Shown here: in pieces, positions 30,283 through 32,120 of the stretch
How the letters are laid out: every line of letters starts with the position of its first letter
How positions within the stretch are numbered: the first letter of the stretch is position 1
Assembly: GCA_020073285.1 (NCBI GenBank)
Contig: JAIQFM010000036.1
Span: forward strand, 1 to 32,120
Direction: 5' to 3'
Length of the DNA stretch: 32,120 bases
Origin: Terriglobia bacterium
GTDB taxonomy: Bacteria > Acidobacteriota > Terriglobia > Terriglobales > Acidobacteriaceae
Made by a program: the position numbers and the translations under genes
The notes under the pieces: model-generated
Seen by the model: the letters and a program-made list of their open reading frames with translations, nothing else
Told to the model about the DNA's origin: nothing
Databases searched by the model: none

Positions 30283-30357
30283 TTGTCGGTAGTCGGTTGT
30301 CGGTGTTTGGTATTCGATCACTCCCAAAACCGATAACCGCGAACCGAAGACCGAAGA
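30283..30357. repeat. Heptad array, inverted pair (GTCGGTT / CCGAAGA units)
   Basis: GTCGGTA, GTCGGTT, GTCGGTG then, after about 25 nt, CCGATAA, CCGCGAA, CCGAAGA, CCGAAGA. It fills the gap between mobA and the ABC ATPase gene. Confidence 0.75.
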
Positions 30358-30379
30358 CGTGGAGTCCCAAGGTCAAACC

Positions 30380-31180
30380 ATGACGGAACCGAAACCGTAT
30401 ATCGAATTTCAGGACGTCTGCAAGGCGTTCGGCTCGAACAAGGTGCTGGACCACGTGAGTTTCAACGTGTGGCCGGGCGAGACCCTGTGCATCCTGGGAC
30501 GCAGCGGCGTGGGCAAATCGGTTTCGCTGCACCACATCATGGGGTTCCTCAAGCCCGACTCGGGGCACGTGTGGGTCGCCTACGAGGACATCACCGACTA
30601 CGGTGAGCCCGACCTGGAGCGCATCCGCAAGAAAGTCACCATGGTGTTCCAGAACGGCGCGCTGTTCGACTCGCTCAGCGTCGGCGAGAACGTCGCCTTC
30701 CCGCTACGCGAGCGCGGCGACCTGGACGAGCAACAGATTTTTCAAGTCGTGGACGGCCTGCTGGAGATGGTGGGCGTCAGGGCGATGCGCGACCTGCTGC
30801 CCTCGGATTTGTCCACCGGGATGAAGCGTTCGGTGGCCATTGCGCGCGCCCTGGCGGCCCAGCCCGAGGCCGTTCTCTACGACGAGCCGACCACCATGGT
30901 GGACCCGCTAATGGCCCAGCTTCTAGGGGATTTGATCAAAAAGTTAAAGTTTCAATTGAAGCTGACCTCGGTCGTGGTGACGCACGATATGCGGCTGGCG
31001 GAGAAGCTCGCTGATCGCATCGTGTTCCTGCACGAGGGCCGCGCCGTCTTCTGCGGAACACCGCAGGAGATGACCGACAGCGACGAGCCCATCGTCCGCC
31101 AATTCCTCAAGCTTGACGAGCTTGACAGCGATCAGTTCCGCCACCCCGGCACGGAACCCGGCCAGCAACCGGAGGCGTGA
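30380..31180 (+). CDS. ABC transporter ATPase, MlaF-like (phospholipid transport)
   Basis: A 266-residue ABC ATPase. Walker A is LGRSGVGKS, the Q-loop FQNGALFDSLSVGENVAFPL is of the Mla type, the signature is LSTGMKRSVAIARAL, Walker B is AVLYDEPTTMVDP, and the H-loop is VVTHDM. MlaF powers retrograde phospholipid movement through MlaE and MlaD, or its homologues carry other lipids. The membrane (MlaE) and substrate (MlaD) partners are not in view and may lie outside the window. ATG 30380 has AGGT six bases upstream; GTG 30359 is an alternative. The TTMVDP is a small departure from the usual TTGLDP. Confidence 0.88.
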   Translation: MTEPKPYIEFQDVCKAFGSNKVLDHVSFNVWPGETLCILGRSGVGKSVSLHHIMGFLKPDSGHVWVAYEDITDYGEPDLERIRKKVTMVFQNGALFDSLSVGENVAFPLRERGDLDEQQIFQVVDGLLEMVGVRAMRDLLPSDLSTGMKRSVAIARALAAQPEAVLYDEPTTMVDPLMAQLLGDLIKKLKFQLKLTSVVVTHDMRLAEKLADRIVFLHEGRAVFCGTPQEMTDSDEPIVRQFLKLDELDSDQFRHPGTEPGQQPEA

Positions 31181-31183
31181 GCC

Positions 31184-31278
31184 GATTGCCGAATTGGAGA
31201 ATTCTAGAATTGACGAATCAGGCTACGTCTCCCGGTCAACCCACAATTCGTCTATTCTTCAATTCGACAATTCTTAAA
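31184..31278. repeat. Octad array, inverted pair (GAGAATT / CAATTC units)
   Basis: GCCGAATT, GGAGAATT, CTAGAATT, GACGAATC, then CACAATTC, GTCTATTC, TTCAATTC, GACAATTC. It lies between two convergent genes and may work as a bidirectional 3' hairpin. Confidence 0.8.
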
Positions 31279-31283
31279 TCTCT

Positions 31284-31685
31284 TTACCCGTTGCCATGCA
31301 CGTGTTCCGGCCGGACCTTGTAGATCACGCGCACCTCGCCCGGCTGGGCGTAGGGATACTTGTCCACGCCAAGATATTTTTTCGCCAGCTTGTTGATGGA
31401 ATCGTCGGCGCCTTCCTGCGTGATGTCGGTCACTCGCCCGCGGACCTCGATGTAGCGGTACGGGTTCTCCGGGTCCACGATGGAGAGCGACACGCGAGGA
31501 TCGCGCCGCACATTCAGGTCCTTCTGCCGCCCGCGTGCGGAATTGAAGAGCACGTGTTCGCCATCGTAGTCGAACCAGACGGGGGTCACCTGCGGCCGTC
31601 CGTCCGGCATCAGCGTGCCCAGGTTCGCGAACGCTTTTTTTCCCTTGAACAGGTCGAGATACTTTTCCGGGATCTTCGCCGCCAT
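31284..31685 (-). CDS. PPOX-class (pyridoxamine 5'-phosphate oxidase-like) flavin or F420-binding protein
   Basis: A 133-residue split-barrel protein. It reads PEKYLDLFKGKKAFANLGTL, then MPDGRPQVTPVWFDYDGEHV, then LFNSARGRQKDLNVRRDPRV and YRYIEVRGRVTDI. This is the FMN- or F420-binding PPOX fold, and the PVWFDYDG and YIEVRGRV segments are typical. Substrate and cofactor are not certain. It starts 36 bp after the ribE stop on the same strand and may be co-transcribed. A flavin-binding protein next to riboflavin synthase makes sense but does not prove a link. Confidence 0.85.
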   Translation of the reverse strand: MAAKIPEKYLDLFKGKKAFANLGTLMPDGRPQVTPVWFDYDGEHVLFNSARGRQKDLNVRRDPRVSLSIVDPENPYRYIEVRGRVTDITQEGADDSINKLAKKYLGVDKYPYAQPGEVRVIYKVRPEHVHGNG

Positions 31686-31721
31686 GCTGCTTCCTCCGTG
31701 TCAAATGTGTGTTCGCACCAC

Positions 31722-32120
31722 CTAGAATCCCTGCGCTACCAGCCGCTCCACCGTGAGCGCGTTGGTGGAGCGCGCGCCGATCATCTTCTCGACGTACTTG
31801 GCCACGATGTCGGTCTCGATGTTCACCGGGTCACCCGGCTTGAGGGAGCGCAGGTTGGTCGCCTCGGCCGTATGCGGAATGATGGCGATGGTGACCTTGG
31901 TTCCCTCGACCTTCGCCACCGTGAGGCTGATGCCCTCAATCGCAATCGAGCCCTTGTAAACCACGTAGCGCTCCAGGTCGGCGGGAATATCGACGTGCAG
32001 CCAGAAATCGTCGGCGCTGGGGATCCGCTCCAGGCCAAGGAAACTTCCGGTGCCATCCACGTGCCCCTGCACGATGTGGCCGCCCATGCGCCCGTCGGCC
32101 TTCATCGGCAGCTCCAGGTT
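31722..32120 (-). CDS. ribE: Riboflavin synthase alpha chain, C-terminal part
   Basis: The gene runs off the right edge; 132 C-terminal codons are visible. The second lumazine-binding barrel is clear: GRMGGHIVQGHVDGTGSFLG, VVYKGSIAIEGISLTVAKVE, VTIAIIPHTAEATNLRSL, and PVNIETDIVAKYVEKMI. It converts two 6,7-dimethyl-8-ribityllumazine molecules to riboflavin. The missing first barrel must lie beyond 32120. Confidence 0.95.
   Translation of the reverse strand, partial: NLELPMKADGRMGGHIVQGHVDGTGSFLGLERIPSADDFWLHVDIPADLERYVVYKGSIAIEGISLTVAKVEGTKVTIAIIPHTAEATNLRSLKPGDPVNIETDIVAKYVEKMIGARSTNALTVERLVAQGF

Overview
The window reads as a piece of chromosome from a GC-rich Gram-negative bacterium, most likely an Acidobacteriota (Terriglobia-like) genome. 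This placement is inferred from gene content and style: a YpdA-type flavoprotein, an MlaF-type ABC ATPase, a small bacterial SRP RNA, a two-gene acyl-CoA dehydratase activase set, a RAYT transposase with REP hairpins, and intergenic regions full of degenerate short-period repeats. No rRNA or tRNA gene and no CRISPR array is visible.

Layout. 1-2085 (minus): an ASKHA activase (cut by the window edge) and its HgdB-like partner. 2450-2914: ssb. 2960-4076 (minus): an AlbA_2/zinc-ribbon protein and a DUF5615-type PIN-like protein, then a RAYT at 4428-4886 bracketed by REP hairpins. 5151-7197: cyaY, plsC and a lipoprotein. 7276-10057: ypdA and fumC, divergent. 10152-12496 (minus): a run of SRP RNA, fabH, a HEPN protein, an unknown partner and a VOC protein. 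12701-14959: TgpA-like transglutaminase. 15229-15738: an unknown, possibly nuclease-like protein. 15843-23906 (plus): rimO, yacG, pgpA, an IPT/beta-propeller protein, cinA, thpR, plsY and gpsA. 24057-25522: a small unknown protein convergent with a K+ channel/RCK protein. 25762-28262: an accessory island with a HigBA-like toxin-antitoxin pair and two unknown genes. 28300-28700: a candidate ncRNA with terminator and a DnaA-box cluster. 29153-31180: an unknown zinc-site protein, mobA and an mlaF-like gene. 31284-32120 (minus): a PPOX protein and riboflavin synthase (cut by the edge).

How the genes work together. GpsA, PlsY, PlsC and PgpA are four steps of phospholipid synthesis, FabH starts fatty-acid chains, and the MlaF-like ATPase would traffic phospholipids. 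FumC, RibE, MobA, CyaY, RimO and the SRP RNA are core metabolism and maintenance. Between these conserved genes sit small accessory modules (HEPN pair, AlbA_2/DUF5615 pair, HigBA, possible nucleases).

The most unusual signal is in the gaps. More than twenty arrays are built from degenerate 7-nt or 8-nt units. Many are followed by their own inverted complement, so they could fold into long imperfect hairpins. Several end within a few bases of a start codon, and two lie in frame inside genes. Also of note are a 129-bp MITE-like element, a partial duplication of the thpR 5' end, a RAYT with nested REP hairpins, two structured-RNA candidates, and several genes whose -10 box sits so close to the start codon that leaderless mRNAs are likely.
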